A stretch of DNA of 40,729 nt from a virus. The notes beneath the pieces were generated by a model. That model did not search any database. It worked only from the letters and a program-made list of their open reading frames with translations, and was not told the origin of the DNA. Positions 13,678 to 21,800 of this stretch are shown here, one piece after another. Within the stretch, counting starts at the first letter, position 1, and the number at the start of each line of letters is the position of its first letter. A program made the translations under genes and the position numbers. The stretch covers positions 1 through 40,729 of IMG/VR virus record IMGVR_UViG_3300006922_000058. One strand, written 5' to 3'.

Positions 13678-13808
13678 TATTCTTCCTCCTCAAACCATTC
13701 TGCGGGAAATCCTATATTACGTCTTTCTTTTTCCCATCTTCTCATCTCTACAAAAGCCATAGCTCTATCTATTAGATTATCTAAAAACTTATCTATTTTA
13801 CTAAGCAC
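13677..13808 (-). CDS. small amphipathic hypothetical protein (43 aa), GTG start
   Basis: It starts at GTG 13808, overlapping the last eight bases of the hydrolase gene, with AAAGGAG correctly spaced upstream. The peptide is one amphipathic charged helix (KIDKFLDNLIDRAMAFVEMRRWEKERRN) ending in four Glu residues whose codons make the ribosome site of the next gene. The overlaps on both sides support translation. Role unknown; it could associate with the membrane peptide encoded next. Confidence 0.6.
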   Translation of the reverse strand: MLSKIDKFLDNLIDRAMAFVEMRRWEKERRNIGFPAEWFEEEE

Positions 13809-14349
13809 TTTGCTCCTTTCTTAATTTATTAATATATCTAGCGTCACTTTTCCAACACCATTCGCTACTTGACCAGTCTTTCCATTGGGAACGACCATAT
13901 ATATCTTGTGATAGTAAATATCCAAACTGGATGTTGTAATATTCTGTATGTTGAACTTTTTTAAACTCAAAACCTACGTCTGATTTAGATGTAGGTCCAG
14001 TGTATGGTTTACCAAAACGCATAACTACCCATTCATCCCACATTGGTAGGTCATATTCTTCTGCAACCCAATTCCAAGTCCAAGACACAAACTGAAATAG
14101 TCCGGAGTCATTATTGCCCTCAGCAGTTCTTAATGCATCGGTATTTCCTCTAGATTCACACCAAATTACTTTTATTGCAGTGTTAAGTTGTATAGGGTCT
14201 TCAAAAGTTTCTATTAACAATTCTGAGTGTTCTCTTACATTACGGGTAACGATTGAGTCACAAAAATGGTAATTTTCTACATAATCAGTGGTTATATAGC
14301 TGTTTTGGGGTAAAGCTGTCGCTAGGAAGATTAAACATTCTGCTATCAT
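13801..14349 (-). CDS. secreted lysozyme/transglycosylase-like cell-wall hydrolase (endolysin candidate)
   Basis: The 182-residue protein begins with a short hydrophobic N-terminus (MIAECLIFLATALPQ), likely a signal or signal-anchor. The catalytic domain shows AIKVIWCESRGN with Glu65 as the probable acid, followed by SGLFQF at 82-87 and W/N-rich segments (FVSWTWNWVAEEY, NIQFGYLLSQDIYG, WSSSEWCW). This is the lysozyme-like layout of soluble transglycosylases and Rpf-type hydrolases. It would cut the glycan strands of peptidoglycan at lysis. It is the first gene of a leftward operon with small membrane and secreted proteins. Being virion-bound is less likely given the signal sequence. Confidence 0.75.
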   Translation of the reverse strand: MIAECLIFLATALPQNSYITTDYVENYHFCDSIVTRNVREHSELLIETFEDPIQLNTAIKVIWCESRGNTDALRTAEGNNDSGLFQFVSWTWNWVAEEYDLPMWDEWVVMRFGKPYTGPTSKSDVGFEFKKVQHTEYYNIQFGYLLSQDIYGRSQWKDWSSSEWCWKSDARYINKLRKEQSA

Positions 14350-14369
14350 TTAGTCTCTTTCTTTGTCAT
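14346..14369 (-). CDS. possible 7-codon leaderless leader ORF before the hydrolase gene
   Basis: The first ATG after the -10 box (14369-14367) lies six bases downstream of it, the spacing seen for the leaderless starts elsewhere in this window. It encodes only MTKKETK, and its TGA overlaps the ATG of the hydrolase (ATGA). If the mRNA starts there, ribosomes would translate the minileader and reinitiate on the lysin. The AAAGAAAGAG inside it can also act as the lysin ribosome site, so the leader may be fortuitous. Confidence 0.3.
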   Translation of the reverse strand: MTKKETK

Positions 14370-14375
14370 ACTATA

Positions 14376-14404
14376 AACATAGCACAACAAAGCAGAAATG
14401 TCAA
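14376..14404 (-). promoter_or_regulatory. leftward promoter of the lysis cassette (TTGACA-17-TATGTT)
   Basis: On the minus strand, TTGACA at 14404-14399, a 17-base spacer and TATGTT at 14381-14376. The perfect -35 and spacing make it convincing. It gives the inverted cassette its own transcription independent of the flanking rightward units. Confidence 0.7.
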
Positions 14405-14637
14405 CTATCTATTTTTAATTTAATTGCTTTTGATAAAACTTCGCTTTCACTGCTACCGGTAACTCCAGTAACGAATTCGTTTACAAACTCTCCATATTGG
14501 TTTTGCTTTTCCATAAATAGTTCAGCTTCCCAACAGTTTGCATACTTATTCCAAGCGATATATATCGTCTTATCTTGAACTTTTAATAACTTTTGTTGTT
14601 CATCAATAGCTATTAGTTCTGCATTGGTTGTGTCCAT
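14401..14637 (-). CDS. hypothetical protein (78 aa)
   Basis: A clear AGGAGG ribosome site precedes the ATG. The product looks beta-rich (AELIAIDEQQKLLKVQDKTIYIAWNKY, CWEAELFMEKQNQYGEF) with one Cys and a C-terminal helix (SSESEVLSKAIKLKI). It has no signal peptide. It is transcribed leftward from its own promoter at 14661-14689; its 3' end overlaps the -35 of the lysis promoter. Function unknown. Confidence 0.6.
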   Translation of the reverse strand: MDTTNAELIAIDEQQKLLKVQDKTIYIAWNKYANCWEAELFMEKQNQYGEFVNEFVTGVTGSSESEVLSKAIKLKIDS

Positions 14638-14660
14638 ACAACCTCCTCTGTCCTAATCCC

Positions 14661-14689
14661 ATTATACACTGTTTTTACTAGAATAACAA
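14661..14689 (-). promoter_or_regulatory. leftward promoter (TTGTTA-17-TATAAT)
   Basis: On the minus strand, TTGTTA 14689-14684 and TATAAT 14666-14661 with a 17-base spacer. It drives the gene at 14637. It lies back to back with the rightward promoter at 14708, leaving 18 bases between the two -35 boxes, room for a shared regulator site. Confidence 0.6.
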
Positions 14690-14707
14690 GAAAATAAACT
14701 TTTTCTA

Positions 14708-14736
14708 TTGACAAACAATACAACCACTAGTAAAGT
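14708..14736 (+). promoter_or_regulatory. rightward leaderless promoter (TTGACA-17-TAAAGT)
   Basis: TTGACA 14708-14713, a 17-base spacer and TAAAGT 14731-14736. The start codon at 14743 follows after six bases, so the transcript would begin at the ATG without a ribosome site. Confidence 0.7.
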
Positions 14737-14742
14737 GAGACT

Positions 14743-15486
14743 ATGATAACAGATAATGACAAGACGACTTATCGACCTAGTTATGAGCAAATGGAGTGGT
14801 TGTTTAACAAGCATCCACACAAAACTCTTAGAGAATGGGCATCCGAATGGGGCTTATCTCACGAGAGAGTGCGACAACTAAGGGAGCAACTAGACGTGCC
14901 ACCTAGAGGTAGTTTCAATAGAGAAATTGCAGAGGAAATTATAGAGTATATACGCAGCGGGAAGGGAACTGTATCTACTGCAAGAACTTATGAAAAATAT
15001 CCTAGTGTTGGTAAACGTAAATTTTTATCTTGGTGCAAAGAGCACTCAGATTTACAACAAAAGTTAGATGAAGCATTTGAATATGTAGAGTTTCAAAAGA
15101 AACATCCTACACATAAAAAATGCCAAATAACTGGAGAAGTATTACCTATCACAGAATTTTATAAAGATAGGAACTCACAAGACGGCTATGGCAGTCGTTC
15201 TAAAGAAGCAGTAAAGACTATGGTTAAATCGTATTACGATAAAAGACCACAGGTTACTGTTCCAACTGTAGAAACTAAGAACTGTGCATCTATACCGGAA
15301 ATTGGTCCTTTACCAGCTTCTGAGTTTGGAGTTAGCACTAAAGCTACTACAGGACTGCAAACATATTGCAAAAAGTTTCAAAGTGAGTATCAGAAACTTA
15401 AAGGGCAAGACAACGCTTTTGATATAGCTAAGGGTAAAACCCTTGATTACTATCTAGAGCAGGGATATACTTTATCTAACACATAG
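14743..15486 (+). CDS. HTH DNA-binding protein, candidate displaced small terminase
   Basis: Residues 25-55 hold a helix-turn-helix (LREWASEWGLSHERVRQLREQL). Residues 59-120 (REIAEEIIEYIRSGKGTVSTARTYEKY..., FLSWCKEHSDLQQKLDEAFEY) resemble the helical DNA-binding domain of Sf6-type small terminases (I..I..G.S....Y.PS....FL.W...H....Y..A). Two further segments, about 125-165 (KKCQITGEVLPITEFYKDRNSQDGY) and 185-225 (GPLPASEFGVSTKATTGL, TYCKK), look like repeats of the C-x2-C..FYK...DGL.xxCKxC module with most Cys lost. It has its own leaderless promoter and is followed by a strong terminator, so it is a single-gene unit. Alternatives are a late-gene regulator or a homing-type DNA-binding protein. 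Confidence 0.55.
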   Translation: MITDNDKTTYRPSYEQMEWLFNKHPHKTLREWASEWGLSHERVRQLREQLDVPPRGSFNREIAEEIIEYIRSGKGTVSTARTYEKYPSVGKRKFLSWCKEHSDLQQKLDEAFEYVEFQKKHPTHKKCQITGEVLPITEFYKDRNSQDGYGSRSKEAVKTMVKSYYDKRPQVTVPTVETKNCASIPEIGPLPASEFGVSTKATTGLQTYCKKFQSEYQKLKGQDNAFDIAKGKTLDYYLEQGYTLSNT

Positions 15487-15508
15487 TAAGGGTGTTCCAT
15501 ATTTAGCT

Positions 15509-15535
15509 AAAGCTCCTCATCCGTGGGGAGCTTTT
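15509..15535 (+). terminator. intrinsic terminator ahead of the tail module
   Basis: AAAGCTCCTCA 15509-15519, loop TCCG, TGGGGAGCTTT 15524-15534 (11 bp, one G-U pair), then Ts. It ends the 14743 unit immediately before the next leaderless promoter. This repeats the terminator-then-promoter arrangement seen before terminase. Confidence 0.85.
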
Positions 15536-15539
15536 CTAT

Positions 15540-15548
15540 TGGTATAAT
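15540..15548 (+). promoter_or_regulatory. leaderless late promoter of the tail module (TGGTATAAT)
   Basis: An extended -10 TGG-TATAAT at 15540-15548 (TATAAT at 15543-15548), with the ATG six bases later at 15555 and no ribosome site. The same GGTATAATTA string recurs at 5175 and 38333. Confidence 0.65.
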
Positions 15549-15554
15549 TACATT

Positions 15555-15902
15555 ATGCCAATACTTTCAACAGCATTATTAAACGAGTCAATAGACATTC
15601 AATCACTATCCGGTAGTGGTGTAGACGATAGGGGAAACTCTTCTGCAACATTCGCTAACTCAGCTACAAGTGTTCAATGTAAAGTAGTCAGAAAAGATAA
15701 AGGCTCTACTGAATTAGACGTAGAGGGCAGAGAAGAATTCAATCAAGAAATACAATTTATAGTTCCCAAAGACACTACAGTAACAACATTAGATAGAGTC
15801 ACTTATGATAGTGATTTCTATAACATCAAAAATGTATACAAAGTAAGAGACAGATTTGGTGCGACAATGTTTAAAAAAATTATCGCTGAATCGGGTTACT
15901 AA
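15555..15902 (+). CDS. head-tail adaptor / head closure protein
   Basis: The 115-residue protein matches the small beta-barrel head-closure proteins (SPP1 gp16 / Phage_H_T_join type): an early strand with an NESIDIQSLS element, DDRGNSSATFANSATSVQCKVV, then EIQFIVPKDTTVTTLDRVTYDSDFYNIKNV near the C-terminus, the pattern 'D.v....y.I..v' being characteristic. It would plug the connector ring and dock the tail. It opens the rightward tail module and shares one base with the next gene. Confidence 0.75.
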   Translation: MPILSTALLNESIDIQSLSGSGVDDRGNSSATFANSATSVQCKVVRKDKGSTELDVEGREEFNQEIQFIVPKDTTVTTLDRVTYDSDFYNIKNVYKVRDRFGATMFKKIIAESGY

Positions 15903-16870
15903 TGGCTAACAAAGCAGTATTAACAACATCTAAAAGAACTTTTAGAAAAGTCAAAGGTGGATTCTCCGGTAAGAAACGTTATAAAAATATGGATGAAGTT
16001 AAGAGCCTTGCTGACTTAAGAACATTCTTTTATGAATATTCACTATTCGTTGGTGACTATAACTCAATACCCGGAGTTCCAAGTTTTAATTTTATGAACT
16101 CTTCTCGTAGTGCTTTCTTAAAAGCAGGTCGTATGGTTGGTGATGCTAGAGCTATTGGAAACACTGTAGATAAAATCTTTGGTAATGCAGGTAACGATGC
16201 TACTAAATTAGGAGAACGTTATTTCAGACGTATTGGTGGTCGTGTAACTGGTAAAGCTCTTATGGCTATTCCCGGAAACAATGTAGTAGCTCGTGCAACT
16301 AGGTCTGTTGTTGGTGCTAATATGCAAAAAGAATTTGATGGTCTTGTTAAGAAAATGACTGGTAAAAGTAAAGCACCTAAACCAACTGTTAAAGTTAGAG
16401 GACGTGTAAAGCACGATTTCTTAAATGGTAGAAAACCACAACAAATAGTTGAAGCTGCAGCAGAAGATATTGCTAGAAATACTTATGTTTATACACCAGT
16501 TAAAACAGGTGCATTAAGAGGTTCTATTAAAACTATTTACAAACCAATAAAAGTAAAAGGTGGATACTTAGAAAGAGCACAAGTAACTATTGGTGGAGGA
16601 ACTGTAGATTATGCAGCAAGAGTAGAATATGGTGCAGGTGAATTATTCGGTATTGGAACGCCAGCAGTTGTTTCTAAATTATTCCCAGCCCCAGCAAGTG
16701 TTTATACACTTAAGTCTGATAGCAACCCTAGAAAAGCTGTTACCGACCAAGGTAAAGGTGCTATGTTAAGAAGAGGTGCTGCTAGAACTAAAGAGAAGTT
16801 TAGAAGAGTTGGTATTAAGAGCAGACAAGAAAGCTGGGATGATGTTATCAGAAAGGCTAAACAAGTATAA
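15902..16870 (+). CDS. HK97 gp10-like tail/neck protein with an N-terminal extension
   Basis: The C-terminal half (residues about 165-322) resembles the HK97 gp10 family of head-tail joining proteins: VEAAAEDIARNTYVYTPVKTGALRGSIKT, then DYAARVEYG, the hallmark 'P..TG.L..S' and 'YA..vE.G' motifs. Family members are usually 110-170 residues. Here an extra, basic, Gly/Arg-rich 165-residue N-terminal region (GGFSGKKRYKNMDEV, RTFFYEYSLFVGDY, GRMVGDARAIG) precedes it, of unknown role. One-base overlaps with both neighbours put it in the tail operon. Confidence 0.7.
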   Translation: MANKAVLTTSKRTFRKVKGGFSGKKRYKNMDEVKSLADLRTFFYEYSLFVGDYNSIPGVPSFNFMNSSRSAFLKAGRMVGDARAIGNTVDKIFGNAGNDATKLGERYFRRIGGRVTGKALMAIPGNNVVARATRSVVGANMQKEFDGLVKKMTGKSKAPKPTVKVRGRVKHDFLNGRKPQQIVEAAAEDIARNTYVYTPVKTGALRGSIKTIYKPIKVKGGYLERAQVTIGGGTVDYAARVEYGAGELFGIGTPAVVSKLFPAPASVYTLKSDSNPRKAVTDQGKGAMLRRGAARTKEKFRRVGIKSRQESWDDVIRKAKQV

Positions 16871-17322
16871 TGGCACAGAATTTACCGGACGCAGAAGTAT
16901 TATTTAGAAGTTGGGCATCTTCTCATTCTTCTATTACAGATTTAGTTAGCACAAGAATAGCAACAAGATTGCCTAGTTCCGGAACACTTCCTTTCTTAGT
17001 TTTTCATCAATTAGGTGGAACTCCTAGTGCTGATGAAGTCTTGATTTATGAAGCAACTATTATGTGTGATGCTTATGCAGGCAAATATGGTAGTGGTGGA
17101 ACAAAGGGTCAACCCGACTATGCAGGTGCTTATAATTTAGCTAATCAAATTGTCAAAGAAAGTTTTGACCATCAACCTACAAAATATACTTCGGATGGTG
17201 GAGTTACTGGTCAGATATACGGATTCTATAATCAAAGTGGACCGGGTCGTATCGATGAGCCCGAGCTAGGTTTAGCACGCTATAATATAGAAGTAGTAAT
17301 GGTATATGGAGCGGTAACGTGA
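16870..17322 (+). CDS. tail terminator / tail completion protein
   Basis: A 150-residue protein with the fold outline of tail terminators (HK97 gp10-neighbour/DUF3168 type): a helix with DAEVLFRSWASSHSSITDLV, then RIATRLPSSGTLPFLVFHQLGG, a strand EATIMCDAYAGKYG, a helix GAYNLANQIVKESFDH, and closing strands (GQIYGFYNQSGPGRID, RYNIEVVMVYGAV). It would cap the head-proximal end of the tail tube and set the junction. The position between gp10-like and tube genes agrees. It overlaps the next start by four bases. Confidence 0.7.
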   Translation: MAQNLPDAEVLFRSWASSHSSITDLVSTRIATRLPSSGTLPFLVFHQLGGTPSADEVLIYEATIMCDAYAGKYGSGGTKGQPDYAGAYNLANQIVKESFDHQPTKYTSDGGVTGQIYGFYNQSGPGRIDEPELGLARYNIEVVMVYGAVT

Positions 17323-17591
17323 AAAATATAAAGTTAAATCCATTTATAAGGGATTTCGACTCGATAAGAGACGAAAAACTTGATGTGATAATAGCAAAAG
17401 AGTGGATTGAAGTTAAAGAATCTGATTGGAAAAGGCTTGCAGAAGCACAGACCAAACAGGGAGATAGTTTACTTCCAACCTTCATTGCTGAGGGTGATGG
17501 AATGGGTGAAGTAAAAAGTTTAGTTTCTGAAAAAGAAGCTATCGATGAGGAATGGTTCGGCACTGACGAAGAAGTAGAAGAAGAAGAGTGA
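17319..17591 (+). CDS. hypothetical acidic protein (90 aa), GTG start
   Basis: It starts at GTG 17319 in a four-base overlap with the previous TGA. The product is acidic, with a short basic start (KNIKLNPFIRDFD), a helix (EWIEVKESDWKRLAEAQTK) and a Glu-rich C-terminus (TDEEVEEEE). No ribosome site is obvious, so translational coupling is likely. It sits between tail terminator and tube protein, where small tail-assembly proteins are common. Family not recognised. Confidence 0.6.
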   Translation: MKNIKLNPFIRDFDSIRDEKLDVIIAKEWIEVKESDWKRLAEAQTKQGDSLLPTFIAEGDGMGEVKSLVSEKEAIDEEWFGTDEEVEEEE

Positions 17592-17628
17592 CAAGCTCTT
17601 CCGTTAGTAATAGGTAGGTAATAAAAAA

Positions 17629-18234
17629 ATGGCACAAAGTATTACAGAAGTAATCTTAGGAACAGGTAACTTGTTCGTAGCTAGTGAAAGTGATTTGAAT
17701 GGGGCTAGCCCAAACGCTACATTCCCAGCGAACCCAACAGCTACACCAAGTGCATCTTATTGGGATAACATTGGTTATTCAGAAGGTGGCTTTTCTTTAG
17801 AATACGATAAAACTTTTGAAGACATTATGGTTGCAGAAGAGATTGACCCAATTAAGACAATCAAAACTGCACAAGAAGTAAGAATCACTGGTGAATTAGC
17901 ACAGGCATCTTTAAGAAGCTTGAAGTTTGCTATGGCTGGTGGAACCACAACAGCTGATGCACCGGCTTCCGGATATACAACATTAGTTCCTCCAACAACT
18001 GACTCTTTTGAAGAGAAGTCATTGTTGTTAAGAGTTAATGCTCCGGGAAATGATGAAGCTGGAACATCCAAAACTAGAGACATTCACGTCCCTAGAGCCG
18101 TAAACATTGGAGCGTTCTCAATGGTTCACGCAAAGGCACCTCAGAAGGTAACAATCACTATCGAATATAAAGTGTTGAAACCAAACTCTGATGCACCATT
18201 TGCAAACATATTTAAAGTTATAGACGAAGTCTAA
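17629..18234 (+). CDS. major tail tube protein
   Basis: The 201-residue protein has the order of a siphovirus tube protein: an N-terminal strand segment (ITEVILGTGNLFVAS), a loop with WDNIGYSEGGFSLEYDKTFEDIMVAEEIDPIKTIKTAQEVRITGEL (the 'G....G..i.........i.v.......v......'), a long Thr/Ala loop and a closing strand pair (MVHAKAPQKVTITIEYKVL). Rings of it form the tube whose length the tape measure sets. It is followed directly by the frameshifting tail chaperone pair, as expected. Confidence 0.8.
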   Translation: MAQSITEVILGTGNLFVASESDLNGASPNATFPANPTATPSASYWDNIGYSEGGFSLEYDKTFEDIMVAEEIDPIKTIKTAQEVRITGELAQASLRSLKFAMAGGTTTADAPASGYTTLVPPTTDSFEEKSLLLRVNAPGNDEAGTSKTRDIHVPRAVNIGAFSMVHAKAPQKVTITIEYKVLKPNSDAPFANIFKVIDEV

Positions 18235-18252
18235 AACCCAAGAGGAGGGTAA

Positions 18253-18594
18253 ATGAGTTATAAAGATTTTGACTCGGCGGTAGAAGAAGCCGACAACGAT
18301 AAGTTAACTTTCAAGGTAGCTGGAAAAGAATATAAAGTTCCTTCACAGCTACCAGCGAAAGTCATCTTAACACAGTTACGATTAGCTAACGATAGTGGTG
18401 AAGTCGGAACTAAGAACATTGGAGAGTGGTTAAAAGCTCTCTTAGGTGATGAGATATACGATGAGATTCTAAATGCTGGGATAACTTGGACAAAACTGGA
18501 AGAGTTACTTACTTGGCTACTAGAAAAATACGGTATCTTACCAAAAGAGGATGATGATGAATCCGAAGGGGGAGAAGAAGAAGCCCCAAAATAA
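18253..18594 (+). CDS. tail assembly chaperone (gpG-like), short form
   Basis: AGGAGGG precedes the ATG. The 113-residue protein has a beta start (LTFKVAGKEYKVP), then helices (LPAKVILTQLRLAND, IGEWLKALLGDEIYDEIL, WTKLEELLTWLLEKYG) and an acidic end. Its last sense codons read C CCA AAA before TAA, a canonical -1 slippery heptamer (CCCAAAA 18585-18591). Equivalent proteins coat the tape measure during tail assembly and are absent from mature virions. It is the short product; the long one is listed separately. Confidence 0.8.
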   Translation: MSYKDFDSAVEEADNDKLTFKVAGKEYKVPSQLPAKVILTQLRLANDSGEVGTKNIGEWLKALLGDEIYDEILNAGITWTKLEELLTWLLEKYGILPKEDDDESEGGEEEAPK

Positions 18595-18860
18595 ACATCA
18601 CTTACGATGATGTTTTACACAGATTTAGTTCTGTTGAGGCTGACTTCCAAAGATTCTACGGATTAGACCCGTTTTCTCTTACTTGGAGAAGGTTCGTTGT
18701 TTTATTATTTAGTCTCGTTTCTGAAGAGTCTGCTTTTTATGCTCCTTATATGAAAGAAATGTATGAGGAATACAAAGAAGAAATGAGCAACGAAAAAAAT
18801 CAAACACCCAAAGTTCAAATTTCATTAGACGAAGCAATGAATGATTTAGGAGTAAATTAA
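18253..18860 (+). CDS. tail assembly chaperone long form (gpGT-like), via -1 frameshift
   Basis: After slipping -1 at CCCAAAA (18585-18591), translation continues from ATA at 18591 to TAA at 18858-18860, adding 89 residues (INITYDDVLHRFSSVEADFQ, FYGLDPFSLTWRRF, then an acidic helical tail ending EAMNDLGVN) for about 202 in all. The added part has the GT hallmark F-G-x-D-P..L.WRRF. The T segment has no start codon or ribosome site of its own at its beginning, which supports frameshifting. A perfect stem AAACATCA 18593-18600 / TGATGTTT 18608-18615 lies immediately downstream. The GT form binds both the tape measure and the tube protein during assembly. Confidence 0.82.
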
Positions 18861-18861
18861 A

Positions 18862-21800
18862 GTGGAAAAAGCAGGTTCGTTATTTTTCGAAACGGCTGTT
18901 GATGATGGAGCTGTAGACGGCGCGGATAAAGTTGCGGTTAAAGTTGGTTCTAGGTTAGCAAAAGCTTTTACTGGTATAGGCGGTATGATAAATACTGCAA
19001 CTGTAGCAATAATAGCCTCACTTGGTGTTGGTATGATTGCAGGAACAAGAGCTGCAATTGAGTTCGAAGATGCATTCGCAATGGTCAAAAAGACTATGGC
19101 TGATGTTGATGACCCGGAAGTCTTTGAGAAAATAGCTGACGACCTACAAAGATTAGCAACACAAATTCCAGTTAGAGCTACTGAATTAGCTGCATTGGGT
19201 TCTGTTGCAGGTCAGTTAGGTGTTGCCTCTGAGGATGTTTCTAAATTCGTTGAAGTCACTGGTAAATTAGGTGTCGCAACAAATATGACTGGTGAGCAAG
19301 CTGCTACATCTCTTGCTCGTTTCTTAAATGTTACAAACCAAACTACTGACGATGTAGATAAATTCGCTGCTATTTTGGTTCAATTAGGTAACAACGTAGC
19401 TGCACAAGAGTCTGAGATTATACTATTAGCTCAGAACTTAGGTGCTGTTGCTTCAGTTGCTGGTTTAGGTGCTACGGAAGTTTTGGCTTTCTCAGCGGCT
19501 ATGCGAGAAACTGGTCAGCAATCATCAGCTGGTGCAACTGCTCTCGGTAAATTCTTTATGGCACTTAAAGGTGCTGAACAAGGTGATGCTCAAGCATTAT
19601 TTAAATTTGCTGAAGTAGCAGGAACATCGGTGACTGAGATGGCAGACCTTATAGAAACTGACATAGGTAGAGCAGCACAAATGTTCTTAGACGGTTTAAA
19701 TAGAATGAATGCACAAGGACAGTCAACTATAGCTGTTCTGCAATCATTAGGTCTAAACCAAGCTAGAACATCTAGGGCTCTTCTTTCCTTAGCTAACAAC
19801 TCGGAAGGTTTAGCAGAAGCTATAAGATTAGCTAATAAAGAAGCTATAGACCAAAATGCTTTGAATGAAGAAGCTGCAACTAGGTTCGAAACTGTCTCTC
19901 AGAAAACAGCACAGTTTAAATCTATTATGAATGTTGCCGGTCAACAGATTGGTGAAATATTTTTACCTTTCGTTTCTAAAGTTGTAGATGTCTTGATACA
20001 AATAGCTAAAGGTGTTGTTGGTGCTATAAGAGGATTCCAAGAGATGAGTAGCGCAATGAGAAAAGTAGCTGCAATCGTCCTAGGTTCCGGAGTCGTCAAA
20101 CTTTTCAAAGCTTTAGGTAGCGCAATAGGTGGGACAGGAAAAGCAGGAGGTTTTCTTTCAAAAATAGCTACAAAATTAGCTGGTGGACTTAAATTTTTAA
20201 TGGGACCTTTATTGACAATAATTGGACTTATGAGAACCTTATTTAACTTAGGGGAGAAACAAGAAACTTTTGAGGGCTTTAACCAAGCCATAGTAAGTAT
20301 TGGTGACACTTTGGAAGAAGTGCAGTCACAAGGTGGAGATTTTGCAGAAAACTTTACTGAAGAAACTATGGATGCTTTAGTAGAGAAGTTCCCCGAAGAA
20401 ATGAGACAAACACTTCGTGATTCTGTAAAAGACGGAGTAATCACAGAACAAGCTGTAGAGTTTGCTGCTGGTATAGGTAGTGCTTTAACTTCAGAAATAG
20501 ATGGTGCTTTAAGAAACAGTGTTGGAGTAGGGGATATCTTCAACAAGTTTACATTCGATGATTTATCAGAAGCAGTTACTTTAATGGAACAAGCTGGAGG
20601 AGAAGAAACTTTCGGTCCTCTTCTAACAATGGCAAGAGAACTAACAGGAGAGTTTGACCAACAAACAGGTGTCTTAACTGAACAAGGTGAAATAATTAAA
20701 ACAAACCTAACAGCAATGTTAGCTATCGCATCAACTTTTGATAAGATACTCACACCAACTGAAAAACTTGCTTTAGAGCTTGGAAATGTCTTAGAGGCAA
20801 CAGGTGAAACAGATGAAAACATTGCAAGAATATTAGCTGACGAAGAATTAATGCTTAAAGTAGCTAAATCACTTACTGGTGAGTTTAAACAATTTGGACC
20901 GTTAATAGAAGCAATACCTTTTCAAGAAGTTACTGACGGAATGATTACAGCACAAGAACAATTATCTAAGAATGCAGAAATTATGAGACAAGTTATCAAT
21001 GATATATTTGAGCCTACAGAAATGAAGTTTGCTGTTGAGATGGCAGAGTTTGATGTCTTAGATGCAATCAAAGAACAGAATGAGTTAAAACAAGAAGGCA
21101 TAGACCTCAATCAAGAAGACGTAGAACTCGGTGAAGAGCTAGCGAGACTCAAAGCTGCAGAATTACTTTCCGAAGAAGAGATATTAGACATACAAGAAAA
21201 AACTGCAGAGATTACAGAGTTACAAAACAAACATCGCACCGAAGGGGTTATGACTCTTGAGGAACAGAGAAAACAACAAGACTTAATTACTGAAGCCTTA
21301 GAGATAGAAGACAGAATACGTAGAGGTATGCTTCTTACTGCTAACGAGCAGTTACAAAAAGAAAAACTGAAAAAAGATTTACGTAAAGTTGAATTAGCTG
21401 CATCACAAGGTTCTTTAGAGTTTGCTGACTTAGAAGCAGAAGCTATTAGAGAAAAAATTAAAGAGATTGATAATTCTGCAGTATCTGCTGAGGATGCAGA
21501 GATACTTAGAGCTAAAGCTGCTGAAACAGGAGAAAAAGCTCAGCTTCGTAGAAAGAATGAACTTAATAAAATTGAAAAACTTACAGGCGAAATACAGAAA
21601 ACAAATGACGATGCTTTAATTCAAAGACAAAAAGAGATTGAAGATATAGAAAAACGTCGTGTTGAAATAAACGAGAAATTATTAGAACTTCCTAGAAAGA
21701 TGAAAGAAGCAAACTTTGAGGTTCTCAATTCACAAAAAGAATTAGCAAACAAGAATTTAGACCTACTATCCGGATTTAAAGAATTAGGAACAGTTGTAGA

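Noticed and set aside
17699-17710. GGGGCTAGCCC palindrome in the tail tube gene as an operator
   Set aside because: Short, coding, single copy and not near a promoter; explained by the Gly-Ala-Ser-Pro codons.
19941-20822. 293-codon minus-strand open frame inside the tape measure
   Set aside because: Antisense of a helical, stop-poor coding sequence; no start signal and Pro/Ser-rich low-quality composition.
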